From assembly GCA_023807065.1 (NCBI GenBank), contig JAJJLU010000708.1, forward strand, positions 1 through 22,050: a DNA stretch of 22,050 nucleotides, written 5' to 3'. The position numbers were made by a program, and so were the translations under genes. A model generated the notes under the pieces. The model ran no database searches. It was not told the origin of the DNA and saw only the letters and a list, made by a program, of their open reading frames with translations. Origin of the DNA: Isotricha intestinalis (Eukaryota > Ciliophora > Litostomatea > Vestibuliferida > Isotrichidae). Positions 1-10,128 of this stretch are shown here, one piece after another (within the stretch, counting starts at the first letter, position 1; each line of letters starts with the position of its first letter).

Positions 1-979
1 AATCCCCAATCTTTTATTTAAATATATAAATTATATTCCCAATCCCTCAATTTTTAAATAAAAAAATCAAAATTAAATTTTGGAAAAAATTCAATTTATT
101 TAAAGTCAATTATTTTTTTTATTTATTTAATATATTTTAATATGATATCAAAATAAGAATAATTTTTATTGTATAATAAAAAAAAATAAAAATAATTATG
201 ACTACAATATTGAAATATTAATTGTTTTGCTTAAAAAATTAGAAATTCAGGGGGTTAATAATAAAAACTAATAAATTTGTATATTTTTAAATTATTCCTC
301 CTAATAATGAAAAAGTGTAATTTTTAATGATAAATAATAATTAAGGATTTTGAGTTTTTCATTTTTTTTTTGAAATGAATTTAATTGATTTTTATAATCT
401 TTATTCAAAAAGTTGAAAATTTTTAATAGCAATAAGTATGATATAAGAAAAATAATAATTATCATTAAAAAAAGATAATCTCTCAAATAAAAAATAATAA
501 AAGAATTAGTGAATGTTATACAATGAAAATTTAATTATAAATTTTTATTAATTATACAATAAATTTTTTTTTATTACTATTTCTTCTAGACATTTAGGAT
601 TTTACATTTATATAAAAAGAAAAGTAATAACATATTTGTTTTACCTTAAAAAATAAATCTAAATTATATTATAAAAATGACTTAAAAATGTTTTGAAAAA
701 TAATTATCATTTCAGAGCTATGATTATGAGTATAACAAAATTAAAATATAAAATGGCATTTAATGTTTAATGTATCAAAAATTATCATTCATATTTGTAA
801 AAAATAATTCAATTCAATTTTTTTATAAAAAAGAGGGGTGTTTGAGAAATTATTATCAAAATATTTTTATGAAGACATAATAAATGATAAAACCATAAAT
901 TGATTTATATTTTAAAATAATAATATTGGAATTTTGTTTTTTAAAAATTAAATTAATAGATCTTTTTACCCCAAAATAT
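1..979. other. AT-rich non-coding stretch downstream of the WD40 gene
   Basis: I see no gene here. The sequence is nearly all A and T, with many homopolymer runs and stop codons in all frames. The only small open frame (301-486, minus) would encode 61 residues rich in Ile, Leu, Lys and Asn, which is what random AT-rich DNA gives. There are two isolated G-rich spots, around 249-254 and 832-839, but no tRNA-like arms or stable stem around them. The first 50 bases contain two similar C-rich words (near 3-10 and 37-47). The part next to 980 should hold the 3' untranslated region of the WD40 gene. Confidence 0.6.
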
Positions 980-1885
980 TTAAATAGACCAAAGATTTAT
1001 ATTTCCATCTTGTGAAAATGAAGCTATAATTCCTTCTTTTATTTTAACAAATCCTTTAATAAAATCTTCATGAGCATTATTAATTATTTGAATACATTCA
1101 TAATTATCATTCTTATATATTTTTATATTTTTACTCATTCCTCCTACTAAAAAAAATCTTGTATTTTCAATTAATTTTATTCCCCAACAAGGAAATAAAT
1201 TATGTATTTCTTTAATTACTTTTTTTTCTGAAATTGAAATAATTTTCATTGTTCCTTCATTATCTCCTCCAATAATGATTTTATTTTCATCAACTCTACT
1301 TAAAGCATTCCAGCATCCACAATATGCATCTTTAATATATATAATAAGTTCATAATTATTTAAACTCCAAAATCTAGTTCCATCTAAACCTGATGACACA
1401 AATATTTTTTTATCATCTAAATATAAAATTGATAAGACTCTATTAAAATTTGTTAATGTTGTTATGTTTTGTATATTTTCATTAATTTCTTCCCAAATTT
1501 TAATTGTATTATCTAATGAACAAGAAAATATTTTTTCTTGATAATATATAACCTTATATATTAAACCAAGATGAGCATTAAATATTGTTTTATAAGATAT
1601 ATATTCATTTTGATTTTTAATCCATAATTTAATATTTTTATCATCAGAACAAGTCACAAATTGGTTTTCATCTTTAATATCTACATATGTTATTGGACCA
1701 TCATGTGCTTCTATAATAGTTTGTAAAACATCAAAATTTGTGTTATATATTTTTATTGATCTATCATTTGATACAGAAATTATATTACCTGATGGAAATA
1801 ATGATACTGAAGTGACCCAATTATTATGTGCATTAATTGAATACAAATATTTGAAGTTAATTGAATTTGAATTTAATGAATTCAT
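980..1885 (-). CDS. WD40-repeat beta-propeller protein, seven blades
   Basis: A complete 301-residue protein that is almost entirely one WD40 propeller. Seven repeats can be laid out at about residues 12-48, 51-90, 95-132, 138-175, 178-218, 222-259 and 262-301. Typical blade endings are visible: SDDKNIKLW (80-88), SLDNTIKIW (123-131) and SQDGNINLW (291-299). Blades 1, 2, 3 and 7 have the GH-like dipeptide as AH (19-20, 60-61, 104-105, 271-272). Blades 4-6 are degenerate; blade 5 ends in KIISI rather than a WD-type end. No other domain, signal peptide or membrane segment is present, so the likely role is a protein-interaction scaffold. The partner and pathway cannot be read from the sequence. 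The ATG follows an A/T-rich leader and the stop is TAA. The gene is transcribed in the same direction as the flippase gene upstream, 778 bp away. Family assignment is sure; orthology is unknown. Confidence 0.9.
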   Translation of the reverse strand: MNSLNSNSINFKYLYSINAHNNWVTSVSLFPSGNIISVSNDRSIKIYNTNFDVLQTIIEAHDGPITYVDIKDENQFVTCSDDKNIKLWIKNQNEYISYKTIFNAHLGLIYKVIYYQEKIFSCSLDNTIKIWEEINENIQNITTLTNFNRVLSILYLDDKKIFVSSGLDGTRFWSLNNYELIIYIKDAYCGCWNALSRVDENKIIIGGDNEGTMKIISISEKKVIKEIHNLFPCWGIKLIENTRFFLVGGMSKNIKIYKNDNYECIQIINNAHEDFIKGFVKIKEGIIASFSQDGNINLWSI

Positions 1886-2663
1886 TATTTTATTATTTAA
1901 TATCTAAGTAAATGTAATTAAATATAATAAATATATTTTATTTGATTTATTATATTTAAGTTAATTAATAATTCAATTTTTGTTTGATACACATTTAAAT
2001 TTTTGGGATATATATTTTTTACTTTTTAATTTAATTGTACTATTTTTTGATAAATAAGTTATATAATATGAAATGGCTTATAAAAATTATTGAAATAAAT
2101 TTTAATGCTTTATTTCTGAAAAAATAAAAAAATTATGTTCAAAAAAAAATACAATTAACAAGAATCATTTTTATTTCTCAATTTTTTTGGGAATGTGTTT
2201 TTAGTTTGATATAAAATGCATTGTTATATTTTAACCATTCAAAGTATATAACATAATTTAAATATATATTCATGATATTTTGTTTGTATGATAAAGTAGT
2301 TCAAATTAAAAGCTTGAAATGAAAAAAAATATAAATTGAATATTAAAAAAGAGTAAAAATCAATTAAAAAATGACTTAATTTAAAAGATTATTAAACATC
2401 CCCAAAAATTTATTACAAATTCAATCAATAAGAAATAATTTAACAAATAAATAACGAATTCTAAATTCTTTCCTCAAAAAATGATCAAATTGTAGTAATA
2501 TTCAGAATTTTTTTATTATATGAAAGTTAGAGAAAAAGAAAGAGATTTATAAGAGAAATGGATAACATTTTAAATAAACAAAAAAGTTTTTGTAACTTTG
2601 GAATTAAAAATGATATAAAAAAGATATTATAAATAATAAAGTTATTATTTCAAAATTTTAAAT
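1886..2663. other. AT-rich spacer between the WD40 and flippase genes
   Basis: This 778-bp stretch lies between two genes on the minus strand. It should hold the promoter and 5' leader of the WD40 gene and the 3' end of the flippase transcript. I see no open frame of useful length, no RNA gene and no clear repeat. Short A and T runs dominate. Confidence 0.6.
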
Positions 2664-5600
2664 CTAATTTTTTTCTAAATATTCTTTGGATAATCTCTTT
2701 ACTTTGAAATAAGTTTTCATCAAATTATCAAAATCAATAATTTTTTCATTAATAATATTTTCATTTACTTCATTTTTCAATTTATCATTTTTAATATATT
2801 TTATAATTAAATTAATAGGTTTATCATCTAAAATGATATTAAAACTTCTAATAAACAAATCAAAAACAAATTCGGCACCAACTATTAAAATCAGAAATAA
2901 ATAAAAAATAGGATATTTAAAAATAATTTTAGCCACATTCATAGTTTCAGAATAAAAAAACAGAGAACTTAACCAAAAATAAAAAAAATAAAGTCCAAAA
3001 GAAATAAATAAAATAAAAAACCAATTAATCCAACAAAGATAATTACTTTGAATAATAATTCTAATAGTAACAACAAAAAAAATAGCAGTAAATTGTGTAT
3101 TTGAATTAACCCATAAATCACTGATATCACCATTATTACCAATAATATGTTTAGAACTCATAACAGATTCACAAAAGAAAAAAATAATAATACTATAAAA
3201 TAATCCTTGTATCATATTATTAAAAAAAATTTGAATATTAAATCCAAAATTTTCTCTTCCATAATAATACGTATAAGGAATATTTTGACTTACAAAATTA
3301 TTATCATCATCAGAAAAATTTTTATCCAATATAGCTCTAGCCATTAAAGGAAAACAAGTAAAAACTAAATTATATAAGGAAATATACCATTCATCATAAA
3401 TACTTTGTCCAGAAAAACCATTATAAAAAGAAAAAAAAAACTGAGGTATAGTCATTACAAAATTTTTAAAGAAAAAATATATAATCATATCACTAATCCT
3501 AATATAATTTAATCTTCCATGAAATAAAATTAATTTTCTTAAAAATTTAAACTCACCAATTGAATAATCAGAACTCATTGCAGCTTGAGAACCTTCTTCA
3601 CCATAAATTCCAATTCCAACATCAGCTTCTTGAATCATTGAAACATCATTTGCACCATCTCCAATTGATAATGTTATTGAATTTTTAATATTATTTTTTA
3701 TCATTCTTACAATTAATGCTTTTTGAATTGGAGATACTCTACAACATATTACTGCTTCTGAATCTAATGTTAAAGATAAAAAAATTTGAGACAAAGGGTG
3801 AAGGTAATATTTTAATTCTTTTAAATTTTCCTTTGGTAATATTAATTGTAACATTTGAGATTCTATTAATATTCCTCTTTTCTTTGATAAGGGAGTTTTC
3901 TTGTATTTTTCATATAATTTTTCTAAACCTAATAATAAAGTTGATTTTTTATTCTTTAATTCTTTAATGTAATTTTCTAATTGAGATTTATCTTTTGGTC
4001 CTATTATTTTATATTCTTCTGGATATTTATTTTCAAATGATGATATTTTTTTATATGATAGTTTTAAATTTTTTTCATTGAAAATATCAGGTTCTTTACA
4101 AAACTCAATTACAAAATTTTTAAATTTTTCTAAATCTTCAAAAATCTCATATAAATCCATATTATTATTAATTAAATTACAAGATATAGAAATATTTTTA
4201 GCTGTTGGTAAATTATCTCCTGTTAAAACCCAAATATGAATTCCTGAATTTTGTAGATCTTTTATTGTTTCAGGAACTTTATCTTGTAAATTATCTTCAA
4301 CTGCAGTACAACCTATTAAAATTAAATCTCTTTCTATTTCATTTATTAATTCATCTTGAGTTACTTTATCTTCTTCAGAAATATCATCAAATTTTTTCTT
4401 CCAAGAATAAAATTCATCTTCATCTAAAATTTTCATTCCAATCCATAAAACTCTTAATCCCATTTCACTTAATTTAATTGTTTTTTCATTTATATTTGTG
4501 AAAAAAGGTTGTTCTTCTTTTAAAACTGATTTGATTTTTGTGTTTCCACCTTTACAAAATAAAAATATTTTTCCATTAAATTGTGTAATTATACTCATTT
4601 TTCCTCTTGATGATGTGAATTTTATTAATTGTAAAATTTCCCATTTTTCATGTCTACCACTTTCTACAATATTATTTACTTCATAATTTATTCTTAAATT
4701 TGATAAATTTTCATCACCTCCTAAAAAAACAAAACCTAATTTTTTTGCAGTTGAAACTAAAACAATTTCATCTGGATTTTCTCCACTATAACTAATATTA
4801 TATTTATCATAATTATCAACTAAATTTAATGACATAACTGAATCTAATTTTTCTGTTAATTGATAATCTTTATTTGAATATTTATCAATTGATTTTTTAG
4901 TATTCATTCTTACCATTTTTGGTTCTTCTACTATAACTCCTGGTTTTGGAGTTTTTTCTATAAAACATGTGTGATTTAAACTTAAACAATACAAAAACAT
5001 ATATATTAATTTTTGTGTATTTTCTATATTAAATGTTGATTTTCCTGATTTTGATTTTAAAGTTATATTTAAGTTTTCTCCTTTTAAATTTCCACATGAA
5101 TAATTTTTCAATTCTTTATCTTGAAAAGAATATATTATTGGTACAGATTTATTTTCATTTTCAAAATTTTCATTGTTTACATTTTTATTAACTTTGTTTT
5201 TAAAAATTTTTTCTTTTCTTTTTGAAAGTGTTTTTCCATCTTTATTCTCTAATTCTTCATTTGTCATGCCAAAAAATTCATTTCCTATTGCACATGCAAT
5301 AAATTCTAATTTATTTGAAGTTAAAGTTCCAGTTTTATCACTAAAAATATATTTAATTTGTCCTAATTCTTCATTTAAGGAACAAGAATTACAATGAGAA
5401 AATCTTTCTTTTATAAGACTATACATTTCAATATCCCAATTTATTAAAAGTGATTGACAAAATTTAACAATTTCAATAGAAACTATTAATGATATTGGAA
5501 TCATAGTATTTAATAAAAGAAGATAAGTCCAAAAAGAAATAAAGCTACTGAAATACTTATTTTTCATCCAATTTTTCATTTTAAGATATTGTGCTTTTTC

Positions 5601-6647
5601 TTCATTATTTTTATACCAAAATAAATTAAAAACCGATGATATAACACATAATAATAATTGTAATAATAAAATGAAAATTATAAGTAAATTTACTATTTGT
5701 TCCAAATGACTTTTTTTAGGAGGAGTTTTTTGACTGTTTAATATTATTTTAGTTTCTTTTCCTGTATATAAAACTAAACCTACTGCATATTTTGTATTTG
5801 CTAATAAAGTTCCTTTCAATATAATGTTTTTTTCATCTAATTTAATTGATTTTTCACCTAAAATTAAATTTCCATGAAATTTATTTATATTAGCTTCTGG
5901 TAAATTAAATTTAATTTTCCCTCTCATAGAAAAATATTTATGACTTTGATTAAAAATTTTAAATAACAAAGGATGAACATATTTTGGTTTTAAATTTTTT
6001 TCTCCATCTAAATTTGCAGTCATCACATAAGAAATTTTAGATAAATTATTACAATACAACAATAAGGAATCAGCAGGAATTATATTATTATTAGTTAATA
6101 AAATAACATCACCAACTTCTAACGATTTACTTTCACAAATTTCAAAAGCTTTATTAAGGAAATTATATTTTTTTACCTTAATTGAGTTTTCTTTCTCATC
6201 TTCTTTATGTCTTGAATAATCTTCAATTCCTTCTCTAATAATTGAAATTGAAATTACAAATAAAAAAGGAGCAATTGAAGTTATTGGAGAATAAGGAGAA
6301 ATTATAGGAATACATTGTATTATTGTTGTTACTAAAAAATAAATATTTGCATAACGAGTAAATTGTAATAATATTGTTAATGGTAAAAAATTATACCAAT
6401 GATATTTTGAAGTTTTTATATAATTATTTGGATAATTTCCTTTTATTTTTGTTTTTTTAACATCTGCAAGATATATCACACGATAATCTCTTTTTTTTTT
6501 TAAATTTACTTTTTCTGATATTTTGCTTTTTGATGATGATTTTGAATCATTTTTGTTTAATAAGGTAGATTCTTTTGATTTTACTTTTAAACTAATCTCT
6601 GATTTTGAAAGATCTGAAATTTCTGATCTTTCACTTTCTTTTTCCAT
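2664..6647 (-). CDS. P4-type ATPase (putative phospholipid flippase)
   Basis: A complete 1327-residue P-type ATPase of the P4 class, which moves phospholipids to the cytosolic leaflet using ATP, usually with a CDC50-type beta subunit (none is encoded here). The order is standard. A Ser/Lys-rich tail (1-50) precedes the P4 entry motif (KYHWYNFLP, 81-89), and TM1-TM2 span about 95-140. The actuator loop carries LDGEKNLK (213-220), and TM4 has the P4-type PISL (384-387). The phosphorylation site is DKTGTLT (437-443, Asp437). The nucleotide-binding domain has FTSSRGKMS (677-685) and KGG (699-701), followed by TGDN (809-812) and CCRVSPIQKA (968-977). The hinge is GDGANDVSMIQEADVGIGI (997-1015), with the P4-typical GEEGSQA at 1016-1022. 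Six C-terminal membrane segments lie between about 1054 and 1265. Catalytic residues are intact. Odd points are DGEK for DGET, KGG for KGA and TGDN for TGDK. Residues 111-112 (QC) align roughly with the QQ lipid gate of some flippases. The stop is TAG. Substrate lipid and membrane are not determinable. Confidence 0.95.
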   Translation of the reverse strand: MEKESERSEISDLSKSEISLKVKSKESTLLNKNDSKSSSKSKISEKVNLKKKRDYRVIYLADVKKTKIKGNYPNNYIKTSKYHWYNFLPLTILLQFTRYANIYFLVTTIIQCIPIISPYSPITSIAPFLFVISISIIREGIEDYSRHKEDEKENSIKVKKYNFLNKAFEICESKSLEVGDVILLTNNNIIPADSLLLYCNNLSKISYVMTANLDGEKNLKPKYVHPLLFKIFNQSHKYFSMRGKIKFNLPEANINKFHGNLILGEKSIKLDEKNIILKGTLLANTKYAVGLVLYTGKETKIILNSQKTPPKKSHLEQIVNLLIIFILLLQLLLCVISSVFNLFWYKNNEEKAQYLKMKNWMKNKYFSSFISFWTYLLLLNTMIPISLIVSIEIVKFCQSLLINWDIEMYSLIKERFSHCNSCSLNEELGQIKYIFSDKTGTLTSNKLEFIACAIGNEFFGMTNEELENKDGKTLSKRKEKIFKNKVNKNVNNENFENENKSVPIIYSFQDKELKNYSCGNLKGENLNITLKSKSGKSTFNIENTQKLIYMFLYCLSLNHTCFIEKTPKPGVIVEEPKMVRMNTKKSIDKYSNKDYQLTEKLDSVMSLNLVDNYDKYNISYSGENPDEIVLVSTAKKLGFVFLGGDENLSNLRINYEVNNIVESGRHEKWEILQLIKFTSSRGKMSIITQFNGKIFLFCKGGNTKIKSVLKEEQPFFTNINEKTIKLSEMGLRVLWIGMKILDEDEFYSWKKKFDDISEEDKVTQDELINEIERDLILIGCTAVEDNLQDKVPETIKDLQNSGIHIWVLTGDNLPTAKNISISCNLINNNMDLYEIFEDLEKFKNFVIEFCKEPDIFNEKNLKLSYKKISSFENKYPEEYKIIGPKDKSQLENYIKELKNKKSTLLLGLEKLYEKYKKTPLSKKRGILIESQMLQLILPKENLKELKYYLHPLSQIFLSLTLDSEAVICCRVSPIQKALIVRMIKNNIKNSITLSIGDGANDVSMIQEADVGIGIYGEEGSQAAMSSDYSIGEFKFLRKLILFHGRLNYIRISDMIIYFFFKNFVMTIPQFFFSFYNGFSGQSIYDEWYISLYNLVFTCFPLMARAILDKNFSDDDNNFVSQNIPYTYYYGRENFGFNIQIFFNNMIQGLFYSIIIFFFCESVMSSKHIIGNNGDISDLWVNSNTQFTAIFFVVTIRIIIQSNYLCWINWFFILFISFGLYFFYFWLSSLFFYSETMNVAKIIFKYPIFYLFLILIVGAEFVFDLFIRSFNIILDDKPINLIIKYIKNDKLKNEVNENIINEKIIDFDNLMKTYFKVKRLSKEYLEKN

Positions 6648-7854
6648 TTTGGATTTGTTTTAATTTTTTTTTTAAATTTCTATATTGGATGATTTTTATT
6701 TAATTAATTTTTTGTTGAAAAATTTTAGAAGGATGTTTATTCTTTAACTTTTTCCAATTGATTTTACAATTTTTTTTTTGTATTTTATTTTTCATAATTT
6801 TGTAATTGATAATATGTAATTTTTCAAAAAACATGATATAATTATTAATTCATTTGATAAAATATTAAAATTAATATTATTTTATTCTTATTAATTATTT
6901 TTTAATTCTTAAATATTATATTAAAAGTCAACTTAATTTTAATGAAAATATCACATTAAAATATATTTTTCATTTAAATCATCTTTTTAAGAGATAAATA
7001 TCAAATATGAATTATTCAATATCATTTTCATGTCAAACAATTGAATCTTTATTTATTAAAAAGAAAAAAATAAAATAGAAATTTCATTATATCATAGATT
7101 GTTTTTAAATCAGTTGAAAGTTTAAAGAAGTCTATTATTTTTTAGTCAAAGTTTACATAGAAAAATTGTTATATTTAAAATTATGTGTTTAAAAGAATTT
7201 AGAAATTTAAAAAAAGAAATTGAGAGTTAAATTTTTTCAAATCAAAACTTTAATAATTATTTTAAAAGTTATAATTGCTGTTAGAACAAAGAATTTCAAT
7301 TTTTTTTATTTTTTTGAAAAAATCAACAAACAAAAATTAAATTATTTTTTAAAAGTTTCCCAAAATTAGACAGATTAGCTTTATTTATAGAGAAAATATA
7401 TTATTTTATCAATTCTTTATCATTAAAAAAACCTAAATTAAGAATAATTATTAAATGTTAATTCTTTAAATTAAGAAATTCGATAAAACAAATATTATGA
7501 TAAAGAAAATATTTTCAAATCAATAACCTAAATACAAAATTTATGAATTCAGATAAGTTATAATGAATAAAGACCAACATTAATTTTATTTTAAACAATA
7601 AATAATTTTGTTTTATGTTATACTTATCAAAAATTTAGATTAAAAAGGATATATATTATATTGAGAAATAAAAATCAAAATTGTTAATTATTAATTATTG
7701 AGCGAAGATTTAAAGTTAACAACAAAATTTTCAAAAATGAAATTACAATAATTATTATCATTTTAAAAAAATATGCAAAACAATTTAAATTAATTTTATA
7801 AACACAATTAAATAGAAAAAGAATAAATAAAAATTAATATTTTTTAATTTTAAA
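6648..7854. promoter_or_regulatory. Divergent intergenic region (flippase / Arf GTPase promoters)
   Basis: This 1.2-kb stretch separates two genes that point away from each other, so both promoters and 5' leaders must lie in it unless they are embedded in the genes. It is extremely A+T-rich, so TATA-like words occur everywhere and none stands out. I found no long open frame, tRNA or long repeat. A short imperfect inverted/direct repeat of the word AAATTAAGAA occurs near 7434-7482, which is not unusual at this composition. The promoter role is inferred from gene orientation only. Confidence 0.5.
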
Positions 7855-8400
7855 ATGGGTTCTTTTTTCTCAAAGTTATGGGATTCTCTCTTTGATATAA
7901 AAAATGTTCGTATTATAATGATAGGGTTAGATGATGCAGGAAAAACCACAATATTAAATGTGTTAAAAATAGGAGAAACAACAGAAACAATTCCAACAAT
8001 AGGATTTAATGTACAAACTTTAAAATATAAAGGATTAAATATTCAAGTTTGGGATATAGGAGGTCAAGTACAAAATAGAGTAATATGGAAACATTATTAT
8101 GATAATACAGATGGAATAATTTTTGTAATAGATTCAAATAATAAAAAAAGAATTGAAGAAGCTTATAATGAATTTAAGAAATTATTAACTGAAGAAAAAT
8201 TAAAAAATTGCCCTATTTTAATTATGGCTAATAAACAAGATTTAAATGATTCTTTATCTCCAATTGATATTGCTAATAAAATGGAAATGGAATTTATAAA
8301 AGATAGAAAATGGTTAGTCCAAGGAACATCTGCAATAACTGCTCAAGGTTTGAAAGATGGATTAGATTGGTTAGCTGGGGTTTTAATTAATAAGAAATAA
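7855..8400 (+). CDS. Arf-family small GTPase (Arf1-like)
   Basis: A complete 181-residue Arf GTPase, collinear without gaps with Arf1 proteins as I know them (also 181 aa). Gly2 is in a myristoylation context (MGSFFSKL) ahead of an amphipathic N-terminal helix. G1 is GLDDAGKT (24-31), switch I is TIPTIGFNV (45-53, Thr48 for Mg), and G3 is WDIGGQ (66-71, with catalytic Gln71). G4 is NKQD (126-129) and the G5 region is TSA (158-160). The C-terminal GLDWLA (169-174) is typical of Arf. Proteins of this family cycle between cytosol and membrane and recruit coats and effectors at Golgi or endosomal membranes. Unusual points are Asp27 where Ala is common, and switch II reading VQNRVIW (72-78) where Arf1 has DKIRPLW. 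It could be a divergent Arf paralogue rather than the main Arf1. The start is the only sensible ATG, preceded by AAA; the stop is TAA. Confidence 0.95.
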   Translation: MGSFFSKLWDSLFDIKNVRIIMIGLDDAGKTTILNVLKIGETTETIPTIGFNVQTLKYKGLNIQVWDIGGQVQNRVIWKHYYDNTDGIIFVIDSNNKKRIEEAYNEFKKLLTEEKLKNCPILIMANKQDLNDSLSPIDIANKMEMEFIKDRKWLVQGTSAITAQGLKDGLDWLAGVLINKK

Positions 8401-10128
8401 ATATATTTATTTTTACTTTTTTTTGATAAATTATCCAAAAAATTTAATTTGGCTATTTATTAAAATGATTTAAAACAAATAATGTTGAATTTTATGTAAA
8501 TTTAGATAATATATTTTGAATGAAATTTTTTAGTTTTTTAAAATTATAAATTTTATTTTGAAAAAAAATGTATATAGAAAATTTAAAATATTTTTATTTG
8601 TTTAACTAATCTTTTTTACAAAGTGAGATTTTTAAAATCTATATTTATTTTATCTGAGAATTTATTAAAAAATAATATTAGCCAAATATACAAAAATTAG
8701 TGGTTTCATTGATTTTTTTATATTACAAATAAATGAAATTAAATACTTATTAATATTAATTAAAATTGAAAATCTCCTTAAATCTTCCAAAAAATTTCAA
8801 AGATAATTTGTAATTATATTTATTAACTAACAATAAAAATAAGAAAAACAGTTCAAAATCAATTATTAGAATTTCTTATAATTATCACTCTTAAAATTTG
8901 AGTTCTAAAAAATAAACCTTTCATAAATGAATCTTTAGAATTCCAAAAATGTTTAAATAATTAAAAATAAAAATAATAATTTTAAAACAAAAAATACATC
9001 TTTAGAAAAAACTTTATCAATGAAAAACTTTATTTTTTATCTTAATTATGTATAAAAATATTAAAAAGATAAAGGTATAAAAAAACAAATTTTATTTTGA
9101 TTTTTATGATATATGATAATTAAATAATTTTTTTAGAAAAAAATTTTTAATAGAATAATTCATAAGTAATTGAAATGATAAGGAATTCAAATAATTAAAG
9201 TTCATTAGGGTGATATAACTTGATTAAGAAAATTATCATTTAGTATTATCCATGATACAAAATATTTAATTAATTAAATATAAATTTAAAATATATATTA
9301 AATAAGAGTTTGTAAGATAATTTTTCTGTTAATTCTTTATAAAGGCAAATAATATAAGATAAAATTAATTGAACAAAACTTAATCATATTAGGTAATAAT
9401 TAAAATATGAAAATATTTTCGTAAAAATAAATATTTAAAAATTATATGATGTAAAAGAGAATTTATTTAAATTAAAAAAATCTAAAAAATTCGTGAGAAT
9501 ATTATCTTAAACGTGAATATATAAAAATGTGTGTTCTTAAAAAAAATTTAGAAATTTTTATATCTGATTATTAGCTTGGTTATTTATTAAAATATCATTT
9601 TTTATTAATTCTTTTAATGTTTTTTTTTTGAATTATTGATAAACAAGTATTATTTTTAATAGGTATTTTTTTATCTATTTTTAAATTTATTTTTCTTCAT
9701 AATTTATATTAATTATAATTGAACGAATCAAAGAAAGTAAATCCCTTAAAACAATCACTAAAAATTAATTTGATTCATCTTTTATAATAAAAACATTATT
9801 TTAACTATTGTTTACTTTTTAATAATATATTCTTTGATAAATAATTGAAAACAAATCAAATAAAGATAATATTTCCAATATAAAGCATAAATTTTTTAAA
9901 TAATTATTGTATCAAATAAATTTTAATATGTAAATATAAAACATTGAGTGTTTCAAAAAAAAAAATATAAACAAATATAGTTCATCATTAATATTAATAA
10001 GAATTTTACTTGCTAATTTTTTATTGAACAAATGTTGATTTTTATTTCATTTTAAGAAGAACAAAATATGTAAAATAATTAATATAGTGTTCGATATATT
10101 AAAAAAAGTTTAATTAAAAGTAAATAAA
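8401..10128. other. Long AT-rich spacer between the Arf and RNF213-like genes
   Basis: This 1.7-kb region has no open frame of useful length and no recognisable RNA gene. It should hold the 3' end of the Arf transcript and the promoter and leader of the RNF213-like gene, since both are on the plus strand. A perfect 20-bp A/T palindrome lies at 9262-9281, but at this base composition that is not significant. TTCGAT near 10091 resembles a tRNA T-loop, but flanking bases do not pair, so there is no tRNA. Confidence 0.55.

Noticed and set aside
301..486. Small minus-strand frame of 61 codons with a hydrophobic start
   Set aside because: The composition is that expected from random AT-rich DNA, there is no recognisable domain, and flanking sequence gives no gene context.
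3716..5397. Several plus-strand frames of 62-90 codons inside the flippase gene
   Set aside because: They lie antisense to a well-supported P4-ATPase coding frame and show no domain of their own.
458..9240. The word ATTATCATT recurs in spacers at 458, 703, 781, 7754 and 9232
   Set aside because: There is no fixed distance or orientation relative to genes, and similar words are common inside coding sequence; base composition is enough to explain it.
9262..9281. Perfect 20-bp A/T palindrome
   Set aside because: In DNA made almost only of A and T, a few such palindromes per 20 kb are expected by chance.
10075..10110. TTCGAT resembling a tRNA T-loop
   Set aside because: The flanking bases do not form a T-arm stem, and no D-arm, anticodon arm or acceptor stem can be drawn around it.
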